Assembly (NCBI GenBank): GCA_964057225.1
Contig: OZ059896.1
Location: 16,876,501 to 16,940,500, forward strand
Origin: Auanema rhodensis
Lineage: Eukaryota > Nematoda > Chromadorea > Rhabditida > Rhabditidae
Length of the DNA stretch: 64,000 nucleotides
Reading direction: 5' to 3'
Shown: positions 37,482 through 49,376 of the stretch, in pieces
Layout: every line of letters begins with the position of its first letter
Position numbering within the stretch: position 1 is the stretch's first letter
Translations under genes and position numbers: made by a program
The notes under the pieces: generated by a model
Database searches by the model: none
Seen by the model: the letters and a program-made list of their open reading frames with translations, nothing else
What the model was told of the DNA's origin: nothing

Positions 37482-39420
37482 GTCTCTATGTGTCCATTTA
37501 TTATCTATTTTTACTATTATTGTTCAACAACAAGCCGCCATTTAATCAAAAACAATAAGGGTTTTTAGTTTTTATTTTCTCTCCCTAATTCTATTTCTCT
37601 ACCAATTTCATTATTTATTTCAAAACTACAAAATAAATTTATAATAGTTCCCTGCATAGTTTTGTATTTTTCATGTAATTATTTTTATTTCACAATGAAT
37701 TTCTCTCTTTCTTTAACTCTCTCTCTCTCTATTCCTCTCTCTATATCTCTATCTCTTTCTATCTCTCTCTCTGCAACATTTGATATATATATTTTTATAC
37801 AGCCTCATAGGTTTGTCGTCACATTCCATGTTCGTCAATTATTCCACCAATCATATAATCTCCTCCATTAACGATATGCATAATGTAATTCGTGGTACTG
37901 ATCTCCATTCCATATCAAACGTCGTCAAACGTCGTATATTCAGCGAAAAAAAAAAGAAATGTCTATTCTTATAAACGATCATTTTATTCTTTATAAACAA
38001 AGAATTCGCATATGCTGCAACAGACGATTGATGTACTGTATTCTACCCCTCCTCCATACTTACTTTCTAATACAGCTGAGAGACCTCTATAACAGATTAA
38101 TATTGCCAAATTCTTCGAAATTTCTTGTTATTATTTCAATTTCTGTAGATATTTGTCATGAAATTTACTCAACTTGTTTTTCTTAAGTATAAAAAGAAAA
38201 ATAGAAAAGAAACGTAACAACATTTTATTTTGACTCGATCATGAAACATTTTGTTTGTGCAAGAGAGGGTCTTGGGGGATGAAGGGGTATGATGGCCTTA
38301 AACCGAGTTAAGATATCTAAATTATAAGATTTTGCTCGTAGTTTAGTAAATTACTCAAGATTACGAGCATATCCCATACAGTCAAATTAGTTATCTATGC
38401 ATTATTTAGATGGGAAGGGTGACATCTGAAGGCAAGGAACTCGTAGATTAGGGCAGGACAAGGAAAGGTTCGGTTTGCAACGAAGAAACAGGAAACATAG
38501 TGATAATAATTAAAATATTAAAATTTCTTCTGCACAAACTCAACTAAATAATATAACTTCATACAATTAGATGTTTGAGATCAAGGAAGAGTGGTAAAAT
38601 GTAAAACCTTTTGATGAGAGACCAGTCGGTTAAAACTGATACAAAAAAAACGAAAAAAAAAGAATTAGGCACACTTGTATGAAAGAATTAGCAAAGGGTG
38701 AAAAATGATGAGGCTATGTATCAAGAAGAGAGAGAAACATAAAGAGACAAAAAGAGTGAATGAATATACTGTAAATTCAGTAAAACACAACAAGAGGAGC
38801 ACAAACGAGTCAAAAATACAAAAAGTAAAACTATCTAATTCAAAATTACAAAAGATGAAACAAATACCCTTGGACAAAAATACATATTGCAATTATCTAA
38901 GTCTTATTTGGTTATGAGAAGTGAAACTGGATTATATAATGTCAAATAAGACCTTGTATAACTCCATCCCAAATATAAAGGTAGAAAGAAAGTGAGAAGT
39001 AGTAAAATAAATCAAAATGAGAATATGTCATGCAAAAAAGATCTGTAGGAGTAGTATAGTATATGCAAAGTTGATCATGGATTCAAAAATATATGATTAA
39101 ATACCATTTTGATAGCGTTTTCATAAAAAGAACTAATTGGACCAAACAGTTCGTAAGAGATAATTATATAATATATAGAGATAGAGACAAAACAGGGAAA
39201 TACATATACAGCCAGAGGCATTCACAGAAGAACTGCACAAGAGAAAAAATTTTGAAAATAAGAGAAAATATCTTAACATGCCAAATAAATGTTGAGGAAT
39301 GTAGAAGTGAAACTAGTCATGATAAAGGACTTGAGTAAAACCCGAAGACTACGTAGAAAGAGACGGATATTTACAATTGTCTCCTTCTAATAATAACGTA
39401 AAATTTTGATGACCAAATTA
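37238..39420. other. convergent intergenic region between GPCR and phosphatase genes
   Basis: This is the 3' space of both flanking genes. An AATAAA hexamer near 37632 could serve the GPCR. A (TA)n run lies at about 37453-37480 and an imperfect CT tract near 37715-37770. An 81-codon open frame at 39093-39338 (+) has no recognised motif and faces the 3' end of the phosphatase. Confidence 0.55.
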
Positions 39421-40993
39421 TTATTCGAAACTTTTTGCCGAATGAGCACTACTTTGAGGAGAAGCAGAGCAACTTGTAGGGGGAGGGGTCAGCAAACCTG
39501 ATGCAGCAGCTGCTTCAACGGAGCATGATGGAGATCTAGGAGGAACTGATGTGTAAGTCTAAAATACAATAAAAATAAATGCTTGTACGGCTTGATAATG
39601 CTCACCCCAACCCCCGAACTCATTAAACCTAGGTGTTTTTCATAGTCGGTGAGCTGACCCATGAAATGGAAGTTAGGAGCTATAGCAGCATTCCGTCGAA
39701 GAACTACGTCATATGCCTCTTCCAATGTACATCTTCAAAGATAAACGGTTAATAGAGCTATTTGAAAGAAATGTGTACCTCCTATTGGCCATTAAATAAG
39801 CTAAGCAGACAGTTACACTTCGTGAGATTCCGGCCAGGCAATGAACAAGACAAGCGTCACCTGAGCTCTCGGCATCATTAATAAAGTTTATGGCTTCTGA
39901 AATAGAAAATTAAAAATAAGAAAAACAATAGATGCTAGATTTACCTGGGAAAAATTGAATGAGATTATGTGAACTATTATCATCAACAGAAATACGTAAA
40001 TATTTGAATCTATCGTTATCCTCCATCTCATTCGGAAGATTAGAGGTAACATTTATTATATGGTGTATTCCATAACTGCAATTCAGAATTTGATAAGCGA
40101 AAAATTAAACTCTGAACTACCTCTCTAAGAGTTCCATATTGCGGGCAGTTTCAGCATTTCCCAAATATAAGTGAGGTAAAATTTGAACAGGGAATATTTG
40201 GCGCTTATCAGCACGAGGCTCGGGTTCAATTCTCAGTGAGCTTAAAAAATCTTGTTAGAGAAGACGTTAAAGCTAATAAAAATAACTGAGCTAAAAAGAA
40301 CTTACTTTAAGTTTAAACATCCAACATCACTCGCAAATCTCTCAGCACCTGTTTTGCTGTTATCACAAAATAAAGAGGGAAAAGAATTCGTCAATGACTC
40401 AATCGGCTCTTCAAAGAAAGAAAATAAAAATAGAAAGAAACAACAAATCTGTACCTTGGAGAATACCGAATAAGAATCCCTCCTTTCTCAACGCTTTTGA
40501 AAGAGCATCAGTCATAGCAGATTCAGTTCCCATCCCTAAAAATAAAAAAATCAATTTCTATTTAGTTTGAAAACTATTTTTGATCAATGCTTCACGTGGA
40601 TTTATATGCGGTATTTCAATATTAGTGTTAAGCAGAGAGCAGATATGTTTTATCAGTTTTACAAATCAAAAAATGAACTGAAAGAAAAGACGCACCGGGA
40701 ATAATAACTACACGAATAGACGTGCTTGTCAATCTTGAGCATACGTTAGACAAAGCTAAGGAACCATGTTGTAACCGGCGAAAGAGGACATTCGGCAACC
40801 GAACTCTGGAATAAAAAGCGTACAAGAGAGACAACAGAAAAGCAAACCTATTTGCACATTTTATAGCAGGTCCACCTAATCGACAGTCAAGTACACAAAC
40901 AGAATCTGGATCTATACGAAGAATATAATCCAAATCAGCTCCTCCAACGCTTTCATCTTGTATGGAAGTTGAGGGTGCCAGAGTCGACACCAT
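39421..40993 (-). CDS. lip-1: dual-specificity MAP kinase phosphatase, LIP-1/DUSP6 class
   Basis: Nine minus-strand exons: 40993-40848, 40805-40696, 40535-40455, 40348-40306, 40240-40121, 40075-39945, 39896-39779, 39732-39606 and 39558-39421, giving 337 residues plus TAA. The N-terminal rhodanese-like (CH2) domain has VCVLDCR and a kinase-docking segment [14 protein letters not shown] (R58, R59) close to the equivalent of DUSP6. The C-terminal catalytic domain (about 145-290) holds the general-acid region RISVDDNS (D198/D199) and the signature HCLAGISRS (C230, R236). Members remove phosphate from Thr and Tyr of ERK-type kinases in the cytoplasm; C. elegans LIP-1 restrains MPK-1. The tail after the catalytic domain is only about 45 residues, Ser/Pro/Ala-rich, unlike the long VHP-1 class. 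Exon 4 uses the inner acceptor AAAACAG at 40349; the outer one eight bases earlier breaks frame. Orthology is inferred from motif and length, not from an alignment. Confidence 0.9.
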
Positions 40994-41011
40994 ACTCAGC
41001 TTTTGATGGGA

Positions 41012-41024
41012 CTGTAAAAAAATA
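41012..41024 (-). other. candidate spliced-leader acceptor for the phosphatase gene
   Basis: On the minus strand, TTTTTTTACAG ends 18 bases before the ATG at 40993. The 18 bases contain no stop, so a further upstream coding exon is also possible, though the rhodanese domain already looks full-length. Confidence 0.5.
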
Positions 41025-41883
41025 AGTATAGGATTGTTTGAAAAGCCTCGTAGTCTTTAAAAAGAAATAATACGAATAAGTTGCAATAAAACAGCCTTAA
41101 AGTAAATACTGCCGTAAACGGGCATCAAGACGTGACAATGAAAATTGAGACGCAATATATTCAGTCTAATGTTATACCGTCCTCATTATTATTTTCCAGC
41201 TTTTTACAAAGTATGCTTTTCGATTTTGACTAATTAAAGTTAATAAATTTAAATAGTAATATTATAAGCTACGTTTTGATTAGAATTAAGACAACAAAGA
41301 AATATAGCTACAATTAGTGCATTTTATGAAAAAATATAAGCTTGTCAAGGAATTTCAGTATCTTTATATGTATAATAAAGATTTAGAAGCAATAAAGATA
41401 AAAAAGAAGAACCGTTTATAATTACGATAATTACGAGTAAAACTATAAAATTCTGAAGTAGATGCTTAAGTCAACCAAACATTAATTGTCTTTCTATTAC
41501 ATGGCACTTTCACAAATAACAGCTGCATGTATTTTTTTGTGAACAACATGTCAAAATTGACAAAAAAATGAGCTTCATCAGCAAACGGAAAAAATGATAA
41601 AAACAAAACAGAAATAAATTGTAAAGGAATGATTAAAAAGTATCTTATGCAAGTGCGCATAAAAGAATAAACGAAGCGGTAGCGGAATGTCGTGAGCGAA
41701 ATGATTTCAAAAGTTAGAAGAGATAGTGTAGCAGTTCAAATCAGATCAGTGATGACAAAATATTATGAGAAAGCAAACTGATAAGCAAAATTTATTGTAG
41801 TCAAATTCAAACTGTGGCCGATGATTGTACGAGCTGATTGTAAGGCATCGTCTATCGGAAAGTTAAAAAACAGACAGATGAGA

Positions 41884-41895
41884 GGGGGGGGGGGG
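41884..41895 (+). repeat. 12-base G run
   Basis: An uninterrupted run of 12 G within a purine-rich stretch. Confidence 0.9.
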
Positions 41896-42221
41896 AAGCC
41901 TAGTCAGCAAGTTCAATCTACAATGTAAACATAGAGCTTGTGCTTCTCCTTCAACATCTTTTACGTTTTGATGGAGCACTGTCTCTGTGCGCCTTCCACA
42001 CCCACCCACGCTACTTGCTCCTCTGGATGGCAGACCAAGTGGCGGCCGTCGAGACGAACAGAGGATAGGCAAGACGGGGGAGACGAAGATGATTGTCCTT
42101 TTATAATTTCCTTGAAAGGAAATATGAAAAGGACTTGAGAGTTCAGGAAGACGAATAAATGTTGAAGGTTGAAAATGTTGAAAAAGGGAAAGCTAGATTA
42201 AAAAAAGAGAGAGAAGTACAG

Positions 42222-42303
42222 AGTGTGTGAGAGGTAGAGATAGAGATAGAGATATATATATACAGAGAATGAGAGAGAGAGAGAGAAAAGAGAGAGAAGG
42301 AGA
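42222..42303 (+). repeat. interrupted (GA)n tract
   Basis: GA-rich simple sequence with GATA and TATA interruptions; non-coding. Confidence 0.85.
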
Positions 42304-45300
42304 GAAAAATATAAAGCGATTGGAGGGGTTTCGGATTAAATTCAAGATCATCTTGTGAAATGTATATGATTTTGAAAATTGAAAAATAAAGGAAACAGTT
42401 GTTGGAGTGGGTGGAGGTCAACTGACGTGACCATACCTTGCTTTCATTATTGCTACATGCTGAGAGACTGAAATATGCACCGTAGACTTAAAGACGTATC
42501 TAACACTTTATTTATTATGAAAATAAGTAAATAAATAGATTGTAGCCTATTGAAAAGTACGACGTCTGTTGTCTATCTGTGTGAGTGAACGTATGTGGTT
42601 GAAAAAAATCTCTGGGTTCAGGTGCAAGCTATGTTTTAGTTGTAAAAATGCGGGTGGTAGTCTGATTATAGATGACTTTGTTTATTTAAAAGTTCAGAGA
42701 GCTTGTTCCAAATTCAGACTTTCAGTACGTTTGAGGTGAAAATATTCATATAGTTATGTGGCTATTTTAGGCATAATCCGTTTTAGTTAGTCAGGCAAGT
42801 TTTGGAAAAAAAGACTAAGATTTCAGCGAAAAAATCTTGATAATTAGTTAGCCAGCTGTTTCTTGAAAAGCGACAATTGGAAACAGATGTGGTCATGTGG
42901 TCCGTTCAATGTATTTCTCATCTTGAATTTTGAAGAAAAAGCTAGGAATAATCATACATGATCATGACTATATTACAGGAGAATACGTGTATGACCCGCT
43001 TGCTCATTAACAAATATCCAGACGTAAGAGATTAGCAGTGATCGGCAGCTTTGCTCAGACCATTGACAAGCATGAGTCGATTGTGAGAAAAAGATGATAA
43101 ATCGGATATTCAATAAGTGGAGAAAGGAAGGGATATAGAGAAAGCAAGAAAGTTGAAGAAAGCGTAAGAAACAGAGAAAGAGAGAAAGAGAAAGAGAGAA
43201 AAACCAGCAATAAAAAAGTTGAGGAAGTATGATAAGAGATGAAGAAAAAAGTTACCGATTAAAGTTGCATTGTAGACGAATTATAAACAAAATTTGATAA
43301 ATCACAATGGCACATAACGCGGAAAATTCATCGAAGGAAGTTGAAGTAAAAAGAAAACGTTATTTCGGAAGGAGATATTCAAACAAAATGGGTACTATAT
43401 AACAAGAAAAGAAGAGAACGCACATTGTTACTAAGATTGCCTTTTGAAACAAAGTTATATTGGTTAATTTAAACATGCGTATTATGTTATGATAATAGAT
43501 TAGTGAGATCACAAGTAGATTAGAGGAAAAAAACCCTATATAAGCTTTGTAATGGTTAGGCCGATGACAGATAGCTCAAGAGCTAAGTGATGAAGTGAGA
43601 GAGTGATGAAGCGAATACATAAGTATCACAAGAGTATTAGAGAGATAAAAAGAGAGAAAAAACAAAAAAAAACTTTATTATCGTACTCGGCTGTTGTGGT
43701 GGCACAACACTGCAGATAAAGCCGTTAGAAGAAATATCGTAATTAGATGTGAAAATACGAATTAAAAGAATGAAATAATGAAAATATTGTATGAAAGATG
43801 GTCAAGATAATTAGTTCAATGAATGTTAGGAAACAGTAGTAACAAGAGTAGTAGTAATGTAGCATGGAGTAGATGTCTGTGGACGGTGGCAGTAGTGTGA
43901 GGAGACAGTATTTCTATGAAAAAATATAACATGTTACCTCTAACTGCACGAAAAGAAGAGAGGTAGAGAGAAAAGGAGAAGAGGCAAGCGGAAATGCCAT
44001 GACGAAGATGATGGTGGTCTAGAAAATGAGACGATATGAATGAATGAATGAATGATGAAAAAAAATAGATAGAGTAATGTATACAGAAAGAATATTTGTA
44101 AAAATGGTCGTGAATGTCGAGAGAAAAACTTTATGGGACATGGTACACACGACATACGCTACAACTTGATGATGGTCATGTATAGATGAAAGACCAAAAA
44201 TGACGGAAGGAGGAAAAAGAAAAAGAAACGAGGAGAATGACATTAAGGGTTCGATCATATAAACAGAAGACAGTTAAAAGCCAGGCAAAAGGAACGATGC
44301 TAAAGTCATAAAAATTTTAGAAAGAGAAACATAAAGAGAGATAGAATGAAATGGATAGATGCCTTATACAGAGGTGCAAGAGACAAATTGGAAAGTGGAG
44401 GGGCGAGAAATGAAACCGATGTTGTGAAATTATATAGAAGACCATGATGTCAACCACCACAACGACGACTACGATGACAACGTTAACTCTGGGCGGGGTA
44501 GCTACGCAAGCGCGATGAAGGTTTGATAGGGGATGCTGCCGACTTCGGCCGACACAGAGGTGAGATAGAAGAGAAGGGGGTTCAGCTGTAAAAGGGGTAA
44601 AAGGAAAAGAAGATCTATCACTTCCTGTGCTAGGTGATAAAACAAATTTATCATTTTCTGAATAAAAACCAGTCGACTTATCGATTCAAAAAGCTAAGCC
44701 GATCACCCCCCTTCCTTCTCTCTCGCACTTCTTTTAACTCGTTAATCTCTTATTTCCTCTCTCTCTTTGTATTTCTTTCTTTCACTATCTCTCTGTCTAT
44801 CTAGTAGCACGTTTGTGTCAACCCCATTTAAGGTGTTGGTTTGAACAGTGAGAGAACGGGGTAAAAACGTTATTGTTGATTGATTCTTTGAAATCTATTT
44901 CAGGTGTGATATCAATCACATATAAGAATTTTTGAAGAAATTTAAAAGAAAATGTTTAATGCTTAACTAAATAAACAACTTGAATAGTTTGATATGAACT
45001 ACTACTGAAATATAGCTAAGAGTTTAATCAAATAAAAAAAAAAGTTGAAGAAATATATTAGTTTAAGCCATATTTCCTATTTGATTTACCTGAAAAGAGA
45101 AAAAGTAAATGTATTTACTTGCCAAAAGAAAACAAAAGATTATAATAAACAGGCAAGTTCATGTGAACATTATTTAAGTCTTTACTTTTTTCTGGCTATT
45201 TCTAGTAATCTCAAAGTTTTTTCGCTTCCCGATTTTTGGAAACATATTTTCAAGTTTCTTCTTTCTCTCTCTTTCTCTTTTTATTTTATTGTATCTTCCT

Positions 45301-46432
45301 CTGTCTCTTTTCTTTTTCTTTCTCTCGCTCATTCAAACAATTTCTATCTATGAAATACATGATGGGCTATGATTGATATGTGAGTTGTGCAGTTGACAGA
45401 GTTCAAAAGTTTGATAAAATCCAAGGTACATAATTTAAAATTTATAATTGAACATAATACAAACGAAGATAAGAGGTATAGGTGGGTGAAAAATAGATGA
45501 AAGACAATAGGTCAGACAACCACGATATCGAGCTCGTAAGAGGACGACGGCGTACCTATCTGCGTCAGGTGAGATTGAAAACTGAACAAAGAGGAGGAGC
45601 TTCATTCGAATGAAGCTTGAAACAAGAGATGAAGCAATCATACCAAGAAAAAATGTTTTTTTAACAGATTGGTTTCTTATACTAATTGAATTTCGTATCT
45701 TAAATTCATGAGAAACAAATTAAACACTAATAAAGATGCACGTTTTCAATAAAAAATCTAGAAGAATTAAAAATGAAAAGTATAATTTTATAAATTTGTT
45801 TCTCATTTAATTAGTTTTTGAAAAAAAAAAGAAATATCTGATAATGATTACAAGGAAGAGAAGAAATGCTTAGTTGATGGGAAGAAACGGAAGAAAATTT
45901 CAACTTCATATATCTTAAAAGCAAAAAATGAAAGAAAAATAATATGAAATTGATTCAACTATCATTTTTATGAACTATAAAGTCACATGTATGGTATTAA
46001 TTATAAATAAACAAATATATTTTATTATCAATATTAATAGAAGTACAATATATTAAAATTTACATAAATTAATAAAAAAATAAAAGATATTTCTGATTTT
46101 TTAGTCAAATATTATTGAAAAAATACAAAAAATAATTTATTATTCTTTTCTTTTTAAGAATGAAGGAAACGGCTAACTATTTACCACATATGTGCATAGT
46201 TGAAGGATCTAGTTGCCAGAGTTCAAAATGTTCAGATAACAGCAATGAAAAAGCTTTAGTAAGATTGAGCTGAAGGATCGAGAGAACTAATTGATAATTA
46301 AGGTTACAAATAGAAATAATTAGAAATAATAAGAATAAACTTTTTTTTTCTGTATATTTAATGGCTCTATTGAAAGCAAAATTTGAACTTTGTATGCTAA
46401 ACTATATAAATATATTACTTTATTACATTTCA

Positions 46433-46435
<3 letters not shown>

Positions 46436-46474
<39 letters not shown>

Positions 46475-46532
46475 TTCTCTCTCTCTCTCTCTCTCTCGCT
46501 TTCTCTCTCGCTTTCTCTCTCTCTCTCTCTTA
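46436..46532 (+). repeat. (CT)n array with GCTTT interruptions
   Basis: A compound (CT)n tract broken three times by CGCTTT. It is one of the few CT arrays on the + strand in the right half of the window. Confidence 0.95.
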
Positions 46533-46839
46533 AGCTTCATTTTAATTCTTCTGTTTAACTGCCCTCGTATCTTTATATCTCTTGGTCTGAAACTAAAAAC
46601 CTTCAGACATTACTACTACTTAAATTGAACATTTCATTTTTCTGGAATGAATTTTACATCAAATTTTCATGGAAACTCCAAAAAATTGAGAAAAAAAACT
46701 GAGGAAAGCATCGACAACAAATACGACTACGTGATAGAGGACGAAGAACAGAATGAAGCGGGGGCGGATGGTAGAAGTAGATGGAAGAGAGGGAGGAAGA
46801 AAGCATTGTACTAGAACGACGACGAGAGCAGACGACGAG

Positions 46840-46899
46840 GAGGAAGAAGAAGAAGAAGAAGAAGAAGAAGAAGAAGAAGAAGAAAAAGAAGAAGAAGAA
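46840..46899 (+). repeat. (GAA)n trinucleotide repeat
   Basis: About 19 GAA units with one AAA interruption, preceded by a GAC/GAG-rich stretch. The 86-codon poly-Ser frame on the minus strand across it is taken as an artefact of the repeat. GAA/TTC tracts can form triplexes. Confidence 0.92.
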
Positions 46900-47443
46900 C
46901 GTGGGAGATAAGATGCCATGAAGAGATTATTTTACAAGAACTTCAATATAGCCACACTTATGTAGAACCAACTGGCTATGAGAACTTTTTTAAATAAATT
47001 TTTATCAGTTAGAAAATTAATATTAGTTTTGAGAATGTTAGCTTGAAAATACAACCGATTCGAAAAAGAAAAATAACCAAAAATAGTGATTTTTACATGA
47101 AAATCACGTGAAAAAGAAGTGCAAATACATTAACAAGAAAGAAAATATTGAAATGAACCGAAATGATTCTTAATATTATAAGTTGATGGATGAAAATCAT
47201 AGGAAAGTAGGTTGAAAGATGGTTTCCGGGCAAAGAATTATTTTTCTCAGAAAGTTATTCTACTTGGGAATACATAAAATACTTGGAAGGCAATTTATAT
47301 AAGAAATATTAGAGAAACAACTGTAATTTGAGAAATATTCGAAAAAGCTATTAACTTTAGTTAAAATTATGGGGAGGTGAAATAGCCTCAGGCAATCGGA
47401 GTAGTAGGAGGTAGTGAAGAGGCAGTGTTGGATGAAACCACGA

Positions 47444-47455
47444 GGGGGGGGGGGG
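47444..47455 (+). repeat. 12-base G run
   Basis: An uninterrupted run of 12 G, preceded by CGA and followed by TAATG. Confidence 0.9.
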
Positions 47456-48356
47456 TAATGAGGAGGGCAAGATCATGAATATACAACGAGATCATGTACT
47501 TAAAATTTGGTATTTCACTCAATTAGACGGAGAAATTAAGTGATAAAAAGATACACAGAAGAATAGGCAAAGAGAAGAATGAGAAAAAAGAGAGAGTGTG
47601 TGTATTAGAGAGAGAGAAAGAGAGAGAGAGAGATGAGCTAAAGAGAGTGATAGGTATTGAAAAGTTTGAAAATCAAGTTTAATAAAATCAATATTATCAG
47701 CATAATTATATAACAAATCATTGTGTTTTGAAATGTTTGATAGATCTATGAGTACTTTAGCTAATCGTTTAATTTTTATAAATCACTTGAACAAGCTTTA
47801 CGAAAATAATAGAAAATAGCTGTGGGCCTTAGAGATCGAGTTGTAAAACAACATCTAATTTTACGTTAAATTGAGTTTAATATCATGTTATGTTAATATC
47901 AAATCAAAATTTATGATTTGTATTAGATATATTTAGTTATAAACAACATATATATTAAGGAGAACTAAGATCAGAGTCATGCATATTGCTAAATTGTAGT
48001 TTTCTTAGAAGAAAATTTGGCAACAGATAGGTTTGGCTGAGAAAATAGCATTCTTAGGTCGAATTTGTTTGACAAAAATAGTGCCGAGTGACGTTGAGAG
48101 CAGGTCTTCCGGATGGCATCACTAGATTCCGGAAATCGGCTTTCAACTTGAGAAATAACTATAACAGGAAGATATACAGAGAAGACGAGAAAGAAAAATG
48201 AGAGGAAGAATAAGAGTAAATGTAAGATAAGAGTAGAAGAAAAATGATGAGGAAAAAGAGAAGTAGGATAAAAGCTAAAAAGTAGAGAGGGAATAGGAAT
48301 GAATAAAGAAAAAGCTAAATAGAGAGGATGTGGGAGAGAAATGGAGGCAGAAATAG

Positions 48357-48373
48357 AAAGAGAGAGAGAGAGT

Positions 48374-48463
<90 letters not shown>
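48357..48463 (+). repeat. (GA)n array
   Basis: A (GA)n array of about 105 bases with two GTGA interruptions near its left end. Confidence 0.95.
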
Positions 48464-48466
<3 letters not shown>

Positions 48467-49319
48467 AACTATTTGTACTTACACTTGGAATAACTAATAT
48501 TGCAAAATTACATTTTTTATTCCCTTCAGCCAATTTTTCAATAGAAAAATACAGAACAATTATAAAGTTCAAGTCAACATGTGTTTGTCTTTATTTGGAC
48601 AGTTAAATAGGAGTTGTTTGGATTTCATGACGAGATGCCAATGAAATTCTAGATTGAACACCATAGGAGATTGTGGGTGACGACGAAAAACTTTTTTTTT
48701 TGGTTTTTTTGTCGCAATTATAGCATATTTAGTTATATCGTTATGCTTATGCATATTTTACAAACTCGAGCTCTAATAAAGCTTGTGGCTGTTTGTATAC
48801 AGAGAACAGAAACGGGAAAAATATACGAAAAAGCGAATTTTTCTCTCTTTCTCTCACTCTCATTTCATTCTCGCTATGCTCTTCAGTATTAATGAGAGGA
48901 AAAAAATTTGCGGAGGTGTCAGGTAATTCTTTTCTTATATTCTTTTCTATTTTGAGGTTAAATATAATTCTGCTATTAATGAAATTATTGGCTAAAACAA
49001 GAGGTTTGTATGTATGTATGTAGCTAAATGTGATTTTAACTTGCAAATATAAGGGAATTTTAGTAAAAATATTAGAAAATTACGCATTGATGTTAAAACA
49101 GATATAGATAGAGAAGAAATGGAAAAAAAGGACAAACTTGATGCTGATGTCGTCGTCTGATTTGAACTTAGAACGTCAACCAATTTCGTTTCTGACCAAC
49201 AAACTGATTGGCGTAGTCGATAAATCATCATATGAATGGTCAGAAAAAAACGGAAAAAACGACCGTGAATAGAAGAGAAAATTTAGAAAACATATATGGG
49301 AATTCAAAGAGAAAACAAA

Positions 49320-49376
49320 GAGAGGGAAAGAGAAAGAGAAAAAGAAAGAGAGAGAGAGAGAGAAATAGAAAAGAGA
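49320..49376 (+). repeat. interrupted (GA)n tract
   Basis: GA-rich simple sequence with GGGAA and AAAAG interruptions. Confidence 0.85.

Noticed and set aside
44440-44560. Less AT-rich stretch with ACGACG repeats as a possible exon
   Set aside because: Stops soon in every frame of both strands; likely derived from short trinucleotide repeats.
46659-46919. Poly-Ser open frame on the minus strand
   Set aside because: Explained by the (GAA)n repeat.
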